From: Streptococcus ferus DSM 20646
GTDB taxonomy: Bacteria; Bacillota; Bacilli; Lactobacillales; Streptococcaceae
DNA length: 64,000 nucleotides
Direction of reading: 5' to 3'
Assembly: GCF_000372425.1 (NCBI RefSeq)
Contig: NZ_AQVD01000002.1
Coordinates: 1 to 64,000, forward strand
Shown piece after piece: positions 47,547 through 57,072 of this stretch (position 1 is the stretch's first letter; each line of letters opens with the position of its first letter). The position numbers and the translations under genes are program-made. The notes beneath the pieces were generated by a model. That model made no database searches and was not told where the DNA came from. It worked only from the letters and a program-made list of their open reading frames with translations.

Positions 47547-48626
47547 CTAGCGAGAAGCCTTAAAAGCATCAATCATTTCTAAAAACTCATCAAAGAGGTA
47601 GGAGGCATCATGAGGCCCAGGTGCAGCATCGGGGTGGTACTGAACTGAAAAGGCTGGGTAGTAACGGTGCCGAATCCCCTCCACCGACTTATCGTTAATT
47701 TCTTCATGGGTGATAATCAGCTCATCAGGTAAATCCTCACGAGACACGGCATAACCATGATTCTGACTGGTGAAGTCAACCCGCCCGGTTGCAATTTCAC
47801 GGACCGCATGGTTAAAACCACGGTGACCGAATTTCATTTTGTAGGTGCTGGCTCCATTGGCCATGCTGAGGAGCTGGTGACCAAGACAAATCCCAAAAAT
47901 CGGAATCTTCCCTTGAATACCCCGGATCATGTCCAGCGCCATAGGGACATCCTGTGGGTTACCAGGACCATTGGAAAGCATGACGCCGTCAGGGTTGAGA
48001 TTGAGAATCTCTTGGGCAGTTACATCATAGGGCATCACCGTCAGATTGCAATTGCGCTTTGAAAATTCTCGTAAAATCGAATGTTTGAGACCAAAGTCAA
48101 CCACCACTATATTTTTCCCTACGCCGGGAGCCGGATAAGCGGTTTTGGTAGACACCTGTTCGACGTTGTTCGTCGGCAAAACAGTCGCCCGCAGCTGATC
48201 CTGAAGATGGCTAATCTCATCCCCTGCTGTCGCCAATGTCGCCTTCATCGTACCATGCTGGCGAATAATTTTTGTCAGGGCACGGGTATCAATTCCCGAA
48301 ATCCCTGGAATATTCTTTGAGGCCAGAAATTCATCTAACGTCATTTGGTTACGCCAGTTATTCGCTCGGCGGGCATTTTCCGAAACAACAACCCCTTTAC
48401 AGGTCGGCAGAATACTTTCGTAATCATCACGATTGATTCCGTAATTACCAACTAAAGGATAGGTAAAGGTTAATATCTGCCCATTGTAGGATTGGTCTGT
48501 AATGGATTCTTGGTAGCCTGTCATCCCTGTATTGAAGACAATCTCACCCGTCACATCAATATCTGCACCGAATGCCTGACCTTCAAATATCGTTCCGTCT
48601 TCTAAAATTAAAAGTCTTTTTGTCAT
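47547..48626 (-). CDS. carA: Carbamoyl-phosphate synthase small subunit
   Basis: A 359-residue glutaminase subunit feeding ammonia to CarB. The class I amidotransferase domain has the nucleophile Cys in [10 protein letters not shown] and the His/Glu pair near [12 protein letters not shown]. Normal length. Fourth gene of pyrR-pyrP-pyrB-carA; carB is displaced to 39399-42578 by the island. Confidence 0.97.
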   Translation of the reverse strand: MTKRLLILEDGTIFEGQAFGADIDVTGEIVFNTGMTGYQESITDQSYNGQILTFTYPLVGNYGINRDDYESILPTCKGVVVSENARRANNWRNQMTLDEFLASKNIPGISGIDTRALTKIIRQHGTMKATLATAGDEISHLQDQLRATVLPTNNVEQVSTKTAYPAPGVGKNIVVVDFGLKHSILREFSKRNCNLTVMPYDVTAQEILNLNPDGVMLSNGPGNPQDVPMALDMIRGIQGKIPIFGICLGHQLLSMANGASTYKMKFGHRGFNHAVREIATGRVDFTSQNHGYAVSREDLPDELIITHEEINDKSVEGIRHRYYPAFSVQYHPDAAPGPHDASYLFDEFLEMIDAFKASR

Positions 48627-48669
48627 TTTTATAACCTTTCGTAGGACCTCTCAGGTGTCCCTTAACGTT

Positions 48670-49596
48670 CTATGCTTTTCCATTTAGGATGGCTTCTAAG
48701 ATGGCCATTCTCACAAAAACACCGTTTTGCATCTGTCTGGCAATACGTGATTTCGGAGCCTCAACCAAACTGTCTGCAATTTCCACATCGCGATTCACCG
48801 GGGCAGGGTGCATGATGATTGCAGACTCTTTCAGCTTTTTATAACGCTCTTGCGTCAGACCGAATGCCTCGTGGTAAGCTGTTTTTGCAAATGATTCTTT
48901 GCCATCATGGCGTTCATGCTGAACCCGCAGCAACATCATCACATCAGCCGTCTCAATGACCGCATCCAACTCCATATACTTACCATAAACATCAAACTCC
49001 GAGGAATACCATTCCTTGGGACCTGCAAAATAAAGCTCCGCCCCCAAACGCTTGAGAATTTGCATATTGGACTTGGCGACCCGCGAATGGGTCAGGTCCC
49101 CCGCGATAACCACCTTGAGATTTTCAAAATGACCAAATTCTTCGTAAATGGTCATCAAATCAAGAAGGCACTGGCTGGGATGCTGCCCTGAACCATCACC
49201 GCCATTAACAATCGCAGTCTGAATCGTCCGACTGTCAACCAAATCCTGATAATAGTCTTCATCTGAATGACGGATAACACAAATATCGACACCGAGGGCA
49301 CTCATTGTCAGAACAGTATCATAAAGGGTTTCCCCCTTATTAACCGAACTTGTTTTGGCATCAAAGTCAATCACGTCAAGGCCCAGTTTCTTTTCAGCTA
49401 CTTCAAAGGATTTGTGCGTCCGTGTGGACGATTCAAAGAAAAGATTGGCCGCAAAATACTGCCGCTTTAAACTGAAATCCGCCTGCTTATTCTTAAAGGC
49501 AAGCCCTCGGTTGATCAAACCCAGCACTTCCTCATTGGACAAGGTTTCCATTGTTACTAAATGCTTTAAAGAGACACCGTTATCTGTAATCGCCAT
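48670..49596 (-). CDS. pyrB: Aspartate carbamoyltransferase catalytic subunit
   Basis: A 308-residue enzyme of pyrimidine synthesis. Carbamoyl phosphate is bound by [24 protein letters not shown] and the aspartate-binding [11 protein letters not shown] are intact. It follows pyrP by 9 nt in the PyrR-controlled operon. Confidence 0.97.
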   Translation of the reverse strand: MAITDNGVSLKHLVTMETLSNEEVLGLINRGLAFKNKQADFSLKRQYFAANLFFESSTRTHKSFEVAEKKLGLDVIDFDAKTSSVNKGETLYDTVLTMSALGVDICVIRHSDEDYYQDLVDSRTIQTAIVNGGDGSGQHPSQCLLDLMTIYEEFGHFENLKVVIAGDLTHSRVAKSNMQILKRLGAELYFAGPKEWYSSEFDVYGKYMELDAVIETADVMMLLRVQHERHDGKESFAKTAYHEAFGLTQERYKKLKESAIIMHPAPVNRDVEIADSLVEAPKSRIARQMQNGVFVRMAILEAILNGKA

Positions 49597-49605
49597 AATT
49601 AAGCC

Positions 49606-50868
49606 CTAATCCTTTTCTGGAAGAATTTGATATAAAAGAATTCCTAATAGTGTCGAGAAGGTAACACCCGTAATCTGCAGTCCATTGATTTGAAGGGTTA
49701 AGCCGCCAATGCCTGTCACTAGAATAACACTGGCAATCAGCAGATTCTTTTTATTATCAAAATCAACCTTGTTGCTAATTAAAATTTTCAAACCGCTGGA
49801 AGCAATGACCCCGAAGAGGGCGATTGAGATACCGCCGATTACCGGTGCCGGAATGGAGGACAGCAAGGCTGAAACCTTACCGATAAAACTCATCGCCACT
49901 GCAATAAGAGCCGCACCGGCAATCACATAAACACTGTATATCTTATTAAGAACCATAACACCGATATTTTCACCATAAGAAGTTACCGGTGGAGCCCCAA
50001 AGAAACCGGCAATCATCTGCGCCAAGCCATCTCCCGCCAAGGTTCTATCCAACCCCGGATCCTTGAAAAAATCACGATTCGTTAGACTATTGAGCACCAT
50101 AACATGGCCGAAATGCTCTGTCATCGTTACAAATGCAATGGGTGCCATGGTTAAAATAGCACTAGGGTATAATTTGAAACCATAGTCTAGGCCAATGATA
50201 TCAAAGTTAGGTACCTGCAGCCAAGCAGCCTCTTCTACCCCACTGAAACTGATAATCTCCTGACCCGTTACAGCCCCCAAGACAAAAGCCAGACAATACC
50301 CAACAATTAAACCTAACAAAATCGGAATAATACTGATAAGACCACGACCGTAAATATTAAAGAGGATAACAGCCAGCAAGGTCACCAGACCAATCAGCAA
50401 ATAGGTAAACTGGTACTTGCCATCTTTGAACATCACATCATTCACAGCAGTTGTCGCCAGACTTAAACCGATTACCATGATAATGGGACCAACCACGATA
50501 GGCGGCAGTATCTTGTCAATCCATTCATTGCCTGCAAATCTTACAATTAAAGCGACAATCAGGTAAACCAGACCGCCTGCGATAGCCCCCTGAGCAACTG
50601 CCGCAATCCCATCTGTCTTCATCAACGTCTGCATGGTAGCAATATAGGCAAAGCTTGAGCCCATGTAAGCAGGGATTTTAAACTTGGTCACACTGAGATG
50701 AGCCAAGGTTCCCAATCCACTCGAAAACAGAGCAATGGCTGGATCAATTCCCACCAAAATCGGAACCAGGACCGTCGCCCCAAACATCGCAAAAAGATGC
50801 TGGAAGGACAGGCCAATTAAGTGACCTGGTTTTGGCATATCTTGCACATCGTATTTTATATCCTTCAC
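49606..50868 (-). CDS. pyrP: Uracil permease
   Basis: A 420-residue NCS2-family (UraA-like) transporter with about 14 membrane segments. The signature region FAFVTMTEHFGHV and GAPPVTSYGENIGVM are clear. It starts at GTG 50868 with GGAGGT just upstream. Second gene of the pyr operon. Confidence 0.95.
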   Translation of the reverse strand: MKDIKYDVQDMPKPGHLIGLSFQHLFAMFGATVLVPILVGIDPAIALFSSGLGTLAHLSVTKFKIPAYMGSSFAYIATMQTLMKTDGIAAVAQGAIAGGLVYLIVALIVRFAGNEWIDKILPPIVVGPIIMVIGLSLATTAVNDVMFKDGKYQFTYLLIGLVTLLAVILFNIYGRGLISIIPILLGLIVGYCLAFVLGAVTGQEIISFSGVEEAAWLQVPNFDIIGLDYGFKLYPSAILTMAPIAFVTMTEHFGHVMVLNSLTNRDFFKDPGLDRTLAGDGLAQMIAGFFGAPPVTSYGENIGVMVLNKIYSVYVIAGAALIAVAMSFIGKVSALLSSIPAPVIGGISIALFGVIASSGLKILISNKVDFDNKKNLLIASVILVTGIGGLTLQINGLQITGVTFSTLLGILLYQILPEKD

Positions 50869-50883
50869 CTTGACCTCCTGCTA

Positions 50884-51417
<534 letters not shown>

Positions 51418-51423
51418 CTAAAT

Positions 51424-51540
51424 ACAAAAAATCTCCTTGACACAAGGAGATTCCACAAAATACGGCACCGTTTGACAGACAGCACACCTTATTGATCCAT
51501 TCTCTCCTTGCCTGCCTCACGGGACAGTATTAAAGGATTT
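51424..51540 (-). promoter_or_regulatory. PyrR-controlled attenuator of the pyr operon
   Basis: On the minus strand the leader contains the PyrR-binding element (about 51495-51540, with CTGTCCCGTGAGGCAGGCAA) and, further down, a terminator hairpin AATCTCCTTG / CAAGGAGATT (51430-51452) with a T-run. No second attenuator was seen between pyrR and pyrP, or in front of carB. Confidence 0.9.
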
Positions 51541-51552
51541 TATTTACTCTAT

Positions 51553-51581
51553 ATACTACCAAAATTATCACCGTTTGGCAA
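51553..51581 (-). promoter_or_regulatory. pyr operon promoter
   Basis: TTGCCA (51576-51581), 17-bp spacer, TAGTAT (51553-51558) on the minus strand, just upstream of the attenuator. Confidence 0.7.
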
Positions 51582-51628
51582 GAAATATCTGGGAAAAAAG
51601 AAGCAAGGGTCCCACCATGTTTAAGGAC

Positions 51629-51674
51629 AAATATAAAAGACAGAATGATTACTATCATTCTGTCTTTTATATTT
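51629..51674 (-). terminator. Terminator of the CHAP wall hydrolase gene
   Basis: Perfect 21-bp stem (51629-51649 with 51654-51674) and a 4-nt loop, followed by modest T/A sequence. It separates the T7SS region from the pyr promoter. Confidence 0.8.
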
Positions 51675-51684
51675 GGTAATTGTA

Positions 51685-53157
51685 CTAGTCTAGACCATGT
51701 CCTTTGACATAAGTCAACTGTTTGGCTTCAGAAGCCTTGAAAGTTCTATAAGATACATTTCCTAAGCCCAATACATTTGACTCAGAGATTAAAATAGAGC
51801 CGTCTTCTTTCACCTCTTCTACAATAGCCACATGCCCGTATTTCCCATCAGCCCCTGCCTGTCCTGGTGAAAAGGACACCGCATAACCAACCGCGGGAAC
51901 ATGTGTCGTTTCATACCCTGCTTGAGACTGCCAATCGCCACCGTTCCCCATGAAGGCGCCAAAACTGGTTCCCAGTTCTAAGGCCCGATTATAGACATAC
52001 CAGGTACACTGCCCCCAAGGATAAGCAGATGCTACATATCCTGACGAATCAATCGGTTTTGAAATATTGAAACCGGTAGGAATTTGAGAAACGCTCGAAA
52101 TACCAACTACCTTCAGAGAATCTGGTATTTCAGGAGTACCTCCATGCTCATCGATCCACTTATCAATCTTCTCCATTATTTGGGCTCTTCGTTTACCAGA
52201 ACCAGTCGTATCCGTAAAATAGACACCACCTTCTTTAGAAACATCTAACTTCCCAGAAGCATTTTTTAACGCCTTTTCATCTTGACGCTTAAAACTGGTA
52301 TTTTGGTTTTTTATGATTGTAACTTGTGTCAGCTGCTTGATAGCCACATCATCATTATAGACTTTAGCATTATCAGGGTTATCATCAAAGGCGCCGTATC
52401 CAAAAGCGTTCGCCCCTTTTTCCCTTGCAACACCTGCAGTCCCAAGTGAGCTTTCCGACATCGCGATAGCGATGATTGCTCGGGCATCCAAACCACTTTC
52501 TTTTTCCCACTCTAATATTTTCTTACCGTTAAAACGTTCTGAATCGTATTGAATTCCTGTTGATTTCAAAAAACCATCAAGCTGTTCTGCCGTAATCCCG
52601 TAACGGTGAGACAGTATATTGTGAGTGTAAGCATCTTTACCAGTCCAGTGTTCTACATAAGTACTGCCATTAACAACTGTAAGCCCTCCATCCAGTATAA
52701 AAAGAGCCGAATCAAGGGACGACAAAGAAGGCTGGCTTGGGTTCTCTTCCTGAGGACCAATAACCTTCTCAGAAACAGCTGGCTGATTTGCCTCCGTTTG
52801 CACTTTTGTGACAGCAGAGGCTACTTTTTGACTTGTTTCTGTTTCTGCTGATGACTTTTGTGAAGATTCTGTTGAGGTTGTCTCCGTTGTTGTTGAACTG
52901 ACTTCTGGTACTGCTTCAGCTTCTGTTGTGGTCGAAGCTGAAGACTGCTCCGTCATTGCTTCAGTCACTTCTTCAGACTCGCCTGATTCAGTTTCTGTTG
53001 TTGTGGTGGTGGTTGATTCTCCCACTTCTTCAGCGCTAGAAGTCACACTTGTTTCATCCTGAGTAATGGCAAACACAGACGTTACCATCTGTGCCCCTTC
53101 CGAAACAAGCAAACCACACGCTACTATCCCCGCTATAACGTTTTGTTTCTTAAACAT
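51685..53157 (-). CDS. Secreted peptidoglycan hydrolase: glucosaminidase-like plus CHAP domain
   Basis: A 490-residue secreted protein. A signal peptide (about 1-30) is followed by a long Ser/Thr/Glu-rich stretch (about 32-150), a glucosaminidase-like domain (about 190-330; GLDARAIIAIAMSESSLGTAG) and a C-terminal CHAP amidase/endopeptidase (about 375-490) with Cys384 (WGQCTWYV), His442 (YGHVAIVEE) and Asn461 (ISESN). It likely cuts cell-wall peptidoglycan in growth or separation. It borders the T7SS array; staphylococcal EssH is a CHAP-type hydrolase that helps T7 export, but a link here is only positional. Own promoter and terminator. Confidence 0.88.
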   Translation of the reverse strand: MFKKQNVIAGIVACGLLVSEGAQMVTSVFAITQDETSVTSSAEEVGESTTTTTTETESGESEEVTEAMTEQSSASTTTEAEAVPEVSSTTTETTSTESSQKSSAETETSQKVASAVTKVQTEANQPAVSEKVIGPQEENPSQPSLSSLDSALFILDGGLTVVNGSTYVEHWTGKDAYTHNILSHRYGITAEQLDGFLKSTGIQYDSERFNGKKILEWEKESGLDARAIIAIAMSESSLGTAGVAREKGANAFGYGAFDDNPDNAKVYNDDVAIKQLTQVTIIKNQNTSFKRQDEKALKNASGKLDVSKEGGVYFTDTTGSGKRRAQIMEKIDKWIDEHGGTPEIPDSLKVVGISSVSQIPTGFNISKPIDSSGYVASAYPWGQCTWYVYNRALELGTSFGAFMGNGGDWQSQAGYETTHVPAVGYAVSFSPGQAGADGKYGHVAIVEEVKEDGSILISESNVLGLGNVSYRTFKASEAKQLTYVKGHGLD

Positions 53158-53218
53158 TTCTCTATTCCTTAATGATACTAATCTTTGGGATTCTCGATTT
53201 TAAAAATCACCGCTTTTT

Positions 53219-53246
53219 ATTATACCACTATTTTTCATTTTTGTAA
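53219..53246 (-). promoter_or_regulatory. Promoter of the CHAP hydrolase gene
   Basis: TTACAA, 16-bp spacer, extended -10 TGGTATAAT (hexamer 53219-53224) on the minus strand. Confidence 0.6.
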
Positions 53247-53341
53247 CCTTGTTTAACATTTTATTGCCATACAACTTTAGAACATCTGGACTTTTATTAA
53301 TATTTACGGTAAAGATGAAAATAAAACCCAGTTAATGATAG

Positions 53342-53625
53342 TTACATTCCAGAAGGGTTATATCTATAAGCTTTAATACGTTTGCTACTTTTGTTGAAAA
53401 CCATGACATAATAACCCTTTTCTCCATTATCTATCAAAGCATAAGGACTCTCCTTTATTAAATAAACTTCCTTATGGTCATTAGACTGTTCAGCTGGTCA
53501 CAGGTACTGTTATGTTCATAAGCCCCTGACTGATAGTGAAGATAGCCAAAAATCAATCCCCCGGCTAAAAAAGAAAGAATAATAGAGAAAATGATGATCA
53601 GACGGTTCTGTTTTTTAGTCAGCAT
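53342..53625 (-). pseudogene. Decayed copy of the LXG2 immunity candidate
   Basis: From ATG 53625 the frame encodes a membrane helix (RLIIIFSIILSFLAGGLIFG) and then shifts. In another frame the sequence continues EVYLIKESPYALIDNGEKG and YYVMVFNKSSKRIKAYRY to TAA 53342-53344, nearly matching the C-terminal half of the protein at 57930-58253. About 30 central codons are missing relative to that gene. It is an immunity gene left behind without its toxin. Confidence 0.78.
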
Positions 53626-53697
53626 CTGCCCTCTCTTCTCTTTATAAGTTATCATAAAAATCTTGTAATTATCGGGACTATTCTTTCTTTCGGAGAA

Positions 53698-54315
53698 TTA
53701 CCACTTCCTAATCACCTTGACCTCTCCCCAGTCATCTGAACTAAAACGGCTCTGGTAGACCGAAACCCAGTCCTTGAGGAGGAGATTCTTCATTCCTTGA
53801 TTATAATAAGTCTCTAAATCCGATGAACTAACCTGATACCGGTCAAGATAGCTTTGGATGTCAGCTTTATTTTTAATGTATTTTCGTCTGGTCCCATCAG
53901 GAATAATCACACTAACCGTCTGTGTCAGACTTTTATTTTTTTCTTTGTAAAGACTGTGAAAGTAAAGGCTGACTTCTTGGTCAAGTTTGTAGGTAAAGTA
54001 CATGGTCATGTGCTCATTCTTTTTATAGAAATTAAAACTATAACCTGCCTCTGTAATTGGCTGGGAAAGAGCCGCCTCCCTGTAATGCTCGCTTGGCATC
54101 TGCGCAAATTCGTCCCGCGCCTCAGCTCTATCCCAATTATTAATCCCAGCCACTTTTGACAAATGCGGATAGCCTTGCCAAGAATGAAAACCAGCATACT
54201 CATCTCGATAAATTTCAGAGAAGATATTGCGAGGAGCTGAGAGACTGCGATAGGTGAAAAAACAGAGGGCAAGGAGACATAAACCTATAATGAAAATGAA
54301 GCCCCTTTTTCCCAT
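53698..54315 (-). CDS. TipC-like immunity protein candidate
   Basis: A 205-residue protein with one N-terminal membrane helix (about 5-24) and an extracytoplasmic domain. The sequence just after the helix, APRNIFSEIYRDEY, and the overall length recall TipC, the membrane-anchored immunity protein of the lipid II phosphatase TelC; this is by memory and moderate. It starts 1 nt past the LXG1 stop with AAGGAG, the usual effector-immunity coupling, so it most likely protects against LXG1. Confidence 0.65.
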   Translation of the reverse strand: MGKRGFIFIIGLCLLALCFFTYRSLSAPRNIFSEIYRDEYAGFHSWQGYPHLSKVAGINNWDRAEARDEFAQMPSEHYREAALSQPITEAGYSFNFYKKNEHMTMYFTYKLDQEVSLYFHSLYKEKNKSLTQTVSVIIPDGTRRKYIKNKADIQSYLDRYQVSSSDLETYYNQGMKNLLLKDWVSVYQSRFSSDDWGEVKVIRKW

Positions 54316-54316
54316 C

Positions 54317-56008
54317 TTATTTCTCCTTTTCTGCATAATTGCCCATATTACTATCCTCTTCTTCCAAACTTCTCAGGAAATCATAGGAATCTGGGTAATG
54401 TTTTTTAAGATACTTCCGCTTTTGCTCCTCAGTAGGTTCTTCATAAACAGTGACGCCTGGTCTAAGAAAGCTATACTTAACCTTACCGGAAGCACTGTCG
54501 GGTACTAAATCATAGACTTCATCTTTGATATGGTCAAGGTCAACGTTTTGCTTGAATAACTCTGCACGGGTAACCTGTTTGGTATCAGGATTAGCCGTAT
54601 CTTCCAAATTGTTGTAATAATAGTTGGAAGCCTCCATAAAAGAAAGGTTCTTTTCTTCCATAATCTTGGTGATATTAACAGCATCCAAATCTGCCTTGTA
54701 GTCATCATTTCCCATGGAAGGATTAGCTTCAGCATCCTCTGTAGCATCGCCTCGCCAGCCAGAAACTTCTTCAAGATCCTCTCTTCCTCCAAACATAAGT
54801 TGACCTAATTCCCAGTCAGGGTTCAGATGAGTCGCTGTTGTGATTGACTGGTGGGCGAAATCTGTCTGTCCAATATAAGAATCCCACCGATTTCTAAATT
54901 CTTCATCAGTTAGCGGGCCATATATTTCTTCCATTTTTGATTTATACTTATTATAGGCACTTCTATCTTGCTCTTTTAACTTATCTGCGGTCTGTGTACT
55001 TTCCATTCCAGAAACCTGATTTTGAAGTCTGATATTATAGGATAGTTTCTCAGCCTCTTCCTTAGTTAGGCCTAATTCTTGATATATTTCTAAGAGTGAC
55101 ATCTCTGTATAATAAACATTATTGCCATTCCCCACGTGAAGCTTACTGAAATAATCTTTTAAATCACCTGCCGTATTATTCCAATTAAAGCCTTCATAAA
55201 CAGGGGCTCCCAAGACTCGATTAAGCAAATAATCCCTTTCTTCCTGAGATTTATCAGGGAATTTCTTATCTATCCCCTTCTTGACTTTTAATATCTGCAA
55301 GACCGTTTCTTTATTAAAACCATAGATGCTGGCATAATTCATGATAAACGTTCGTTTTTCCCAGCTTTTATTCACCTTTTTGGTCCACGCTAAGTCTTTC
55401 TTACTGGGAAGGGGGAAACCACTCTGAACCGTGAAGCTAGAAATACCTGACTGAAGCTGAGAGATGCCTGTCGTCACCGCACTCTCCAGAGCCGCAATAT
55501 CACTAAAGAAACCTGACGATTGGGCATCGTATTCCCGCAGCTTGCGGAGTTTTTCTTCCAACTCTGCCTTAGCGGCTGTATCGCTGGTAATAGTGTCCTT
55601 GAGGCTATTAATGCTGGATTGAACTGCATCCGTCATGGGGTCTGTCTTCCCAAGATTGTCTACTGAAGTTTGGTTGGCTTCTATGGTTGTCGCATAAGCG
55701 GAAATCTGAGCCGTCAGAGTGTCCTCATCCAGATCTTCGCCGCCTACCTGTGCGCGGTATTGATCCGGCAGTTTCTGAACATCGGCTTTGGCAGCCTCCG
55801 CCAGAAGGATAAAGGCTTTAACCAGAGGAGTCACAACACTGCTCCCATAATTTTTAACATTAGTATAGGCACTGCCCGAGAGCTTATCCTCATTGGCTAG
55901 GCTGTCAAAGGCACTGATAAGACTTTCAAATCCGGCCGTGTAATTGTCAGCCAGCGCTGCCACCGAACTCGCCTGACTGTCAGAACTCCCTAAAACCATT
56001 TTGACCAT
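54317..56008 (-). CDS. LXG-domain T7SS toxin, TelC-like C-terminus (LXG1)
   Basis: A 563-residue toxin. The LXG targeting domain (about 1-205) begins MVKMVLGSSDSQASSV and is helical; a linker with PSKKDLAWTKKVNKSWEK follows; the toxin domain (about 230-563) has DFAHQSITTATHL (383-395) and an acidic cluster between GWRGDAT and DDYKADLDAVNI (417-446). Asp-rich motifs and the TipC-like neighbour suggest a TelC-type lipid II phosphatase, not proven. No signal peptide; export would be through T7SS. A 130-bp block upstream is shared with LXG2. Confidence 0.82.
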   Translation of the reverse strand: MVKMVLGSSDSQASSVAALADNYTAGFESLISAFDSLANEDKLSGSAYTNVKNYGSSVVTPLVKAFILLAEAAKADVQKLPDQYRAQVGGEDLDEDTLTAQISAYATTIEANQTSVDNLGKTDPMTDAVQSSINSLKDTITSDTAAKAELEEKLRKLREYDAQSSGFFSDIAALESAVTTGISQLQSGISSFTVQSGFPLPSKKDLAWTKKVNKSWEKRTFIMNYASIYGFNKETVLQILKVKKGIDKKFPDKSQEERDYLLNRVLGAPVYEGFNWNNTAGDLKDYFSKLHVGNGNNVYYTEMSLLEIYQELGLTKEEAEKLSYNIRLQNQVSGMESTQTADKLKEQDRSAYNKYKSKMEEIYGPLTDEEFRNRWDSYIGQTDFAHQSITTATHLNPDWELGQLMFGGREDLEEVSGWRGDATEDAEANPSMGNDDYKADLDAVNITKIMEEKNLSFMEASNYYYNNLEDTANPDTKQVTRAELFKQNVDLDHIKDEVYDLVPDSASGKVKYSFLRPGVTVYEEPTEEQKRKYLKKHYPDSYDFLRSLEEEDSNMGNYAEKEK

Positions 56009-56030
56009 AAGTAATTCCTCTTCTCCCCTT
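55390..56030 (-). repeat. LXG N-terminal repeat, copy in LXG1
   Basis: About 640 bp nearly identical to 59260-59900. Covers the first 205 codons (LXG domain) and the start region. Divergence begins at the linker. Confidence 0.85.
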
Positions 56031-56050
56031 ATAACTAATTATCTAACCCC

Positions 56051-56059
56051 ATTATAGCA
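56051..56059 (-). promoter_or_regulatory. Extended -10 promoter of LXG1
   Basis: TGCTATAAT (hexamer 56051-56056) about 45 nt before the ATG, without a good -35. The same element precedes LXG2 at 59923-59931. Confidence 0.55.
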
Positions 56060-56154
56060 TAAAAACTGGGAGACCTATTCTTTATCTATAAACTGAAACT
56101 AAAGTGTAATCAAACCACACAATAAAGAGAAGGTACTCTTTTGAGGTAAAAAAG

Positions 56155-56174
56155 AGAGAACAATTATGTTCTCT
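56155..56174 (-). terminator. Terminator after the coiled-coil partner gene
   Basis: AGAGAACA / TGTTCTCT stem with a 4-nt loop and TTTTTT on the minus strand; includes the gene's last codons. Confidence 0.65.
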
Positions 56175-56559
56175 TCAATTTCTCTTTGTTAGCTTCCTCT
56201 TGTTTTTCCATAAAGTCGCGGTAAGCTGTCCTAAGTTCCTGTAATTGTGATTGCAGAGAGTCTTGCTGCTTCAAACAAGTTTTCAAGCTATTTTCCAGCG
56301 CATCTTGAACAGACTCTCTCAAATAAGATTGGCGGTGCTGTAAATCAATGATGGACAGATTATCTGACTCTGATAAGTCATAATAATCCAGCTGCCGAAA
56401 TTGTGATAGAGTTTGCGCAAAAGCGTCATCAATTTCCGACTGTCGCTTTTTAATCTCATCTGCCATCTCCTCAAAAGACAATAGCTCCTTTTTAACTTTA
56501 TTAATTTTTTCCGCAAAAACAAACGGATCTTCTTTTATAGTCTGGCGGTAATTTGACAT
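56164..56559 (-). CDS. Coiled-coil protein, putative LXG partner (Lap-like)
   Basis: A 131-residue, almost fully helical protein (KVKKELLSFEEMADEIKKRQ; LKQQDSLQSQLQELRTAYRD). It lies directly upstream of LXG1 in the same direction, the position where Lap/WXG100-like partners of LXG toxins are usually encoded. No WXG motif. A terminator and promoter separate it from LXG1. A decayed second copy of its 3' end lies at 56652-56745. Confidence 0.7.
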   Translation of the reverse strand: MSNYRQTIKEDPFVFAEKINKVKKELLSFEEMADEIKKRQSEIDDAFAQTLSQFRQLDYYDLSESDNLSIIDLQHRQSYLRESVQDALENSLKTCLKQQDSLQSQLQELRTAYRDFMEKQEEANKEKLKRT

Positions 56560-56651
56560 GATGATAACCTCTTTAATATGATAACTGAATTGTTTCCTAA
56601 GTCATTATATCATAATAAAAAAGGAGTGGAAACTTATGATTTTGACGCAAA

Positions 56652-56745
56652 AAAGAGAGAACGTTCGTATTCTCTCTAGCACATCTCTGTTAGCTTCACA
56701 TTGTCTTTCCAGAAAATTGTGGTAATCTATCCTACTTTATATCTT
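56652..56745 (-). pseudogene. Remnant of a second coiled-coil partner gene
   Basis: This non-coding stretch aligns with the 3' end and terminator of the gene at 56164-56559 (shared pieces include the AGAGAAC hairpin, TGTTAGCTTC and the GGTAA-CTATCCTA region). It has no open frame. It shows that a partner gene was duplicated and lost. Confidence 0.55.
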
Positions 56746-56768
56746 CCAAGGGAGCAGTAACTTCTCCT

Positions 56769-57044
56769 TTAGGAAGATTTTTCCCCTCTGACATCAGCCA
56801 TTTGTTGGTATAGTTCGTCAAATTGTTTCTCACTTTCATCATAGTATCCTTCAAAGATAACTTTTACGATATTTTGCTCATTAAAATAAAACACATTATT
56901 AACGTCTAAACCTACAGGAAACTTACACGCACTATAATCATACCAAATTTTTCCTTTGTCAGTTTCTAGTAAAGGAGCTCGATTTAAAATCATTAACTTT
57001 TGTGTACCTTCATGAAGTTGTACAATAGAACCTATACTTAACAT
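56769..57044 (-). CDS. DUF4176 family protein (copy 2)
   Basis: A 91-residue soluble protein. SIGSIVQLHEGTQKLMILNR and the later VKVIFEGYYDESEKQFDELY match the DUF4176 pattern; the second copy is at 62742-63053. DUF4176 proteins are found in T7SS effector clusters of Firmicutes; the role is unknown, possibly an adaptor or immunity helper. It is preceded by AAAGGAG and starts 28 nt after the DUF443 gene. Confidence 0.82.
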   Translation of the reverse strand: MLSIGSIVQLHEGTQKLMILNRAPLLETDKGKIWYDYSACKFPVGLDVNNVFYFNEQNIVKVIFEGYYDESEKQFDELYQQMADVRGEKSS

Positions 57045-57072
57045 CTTGTTCTCCTTTCAATTATCTTTAAAC

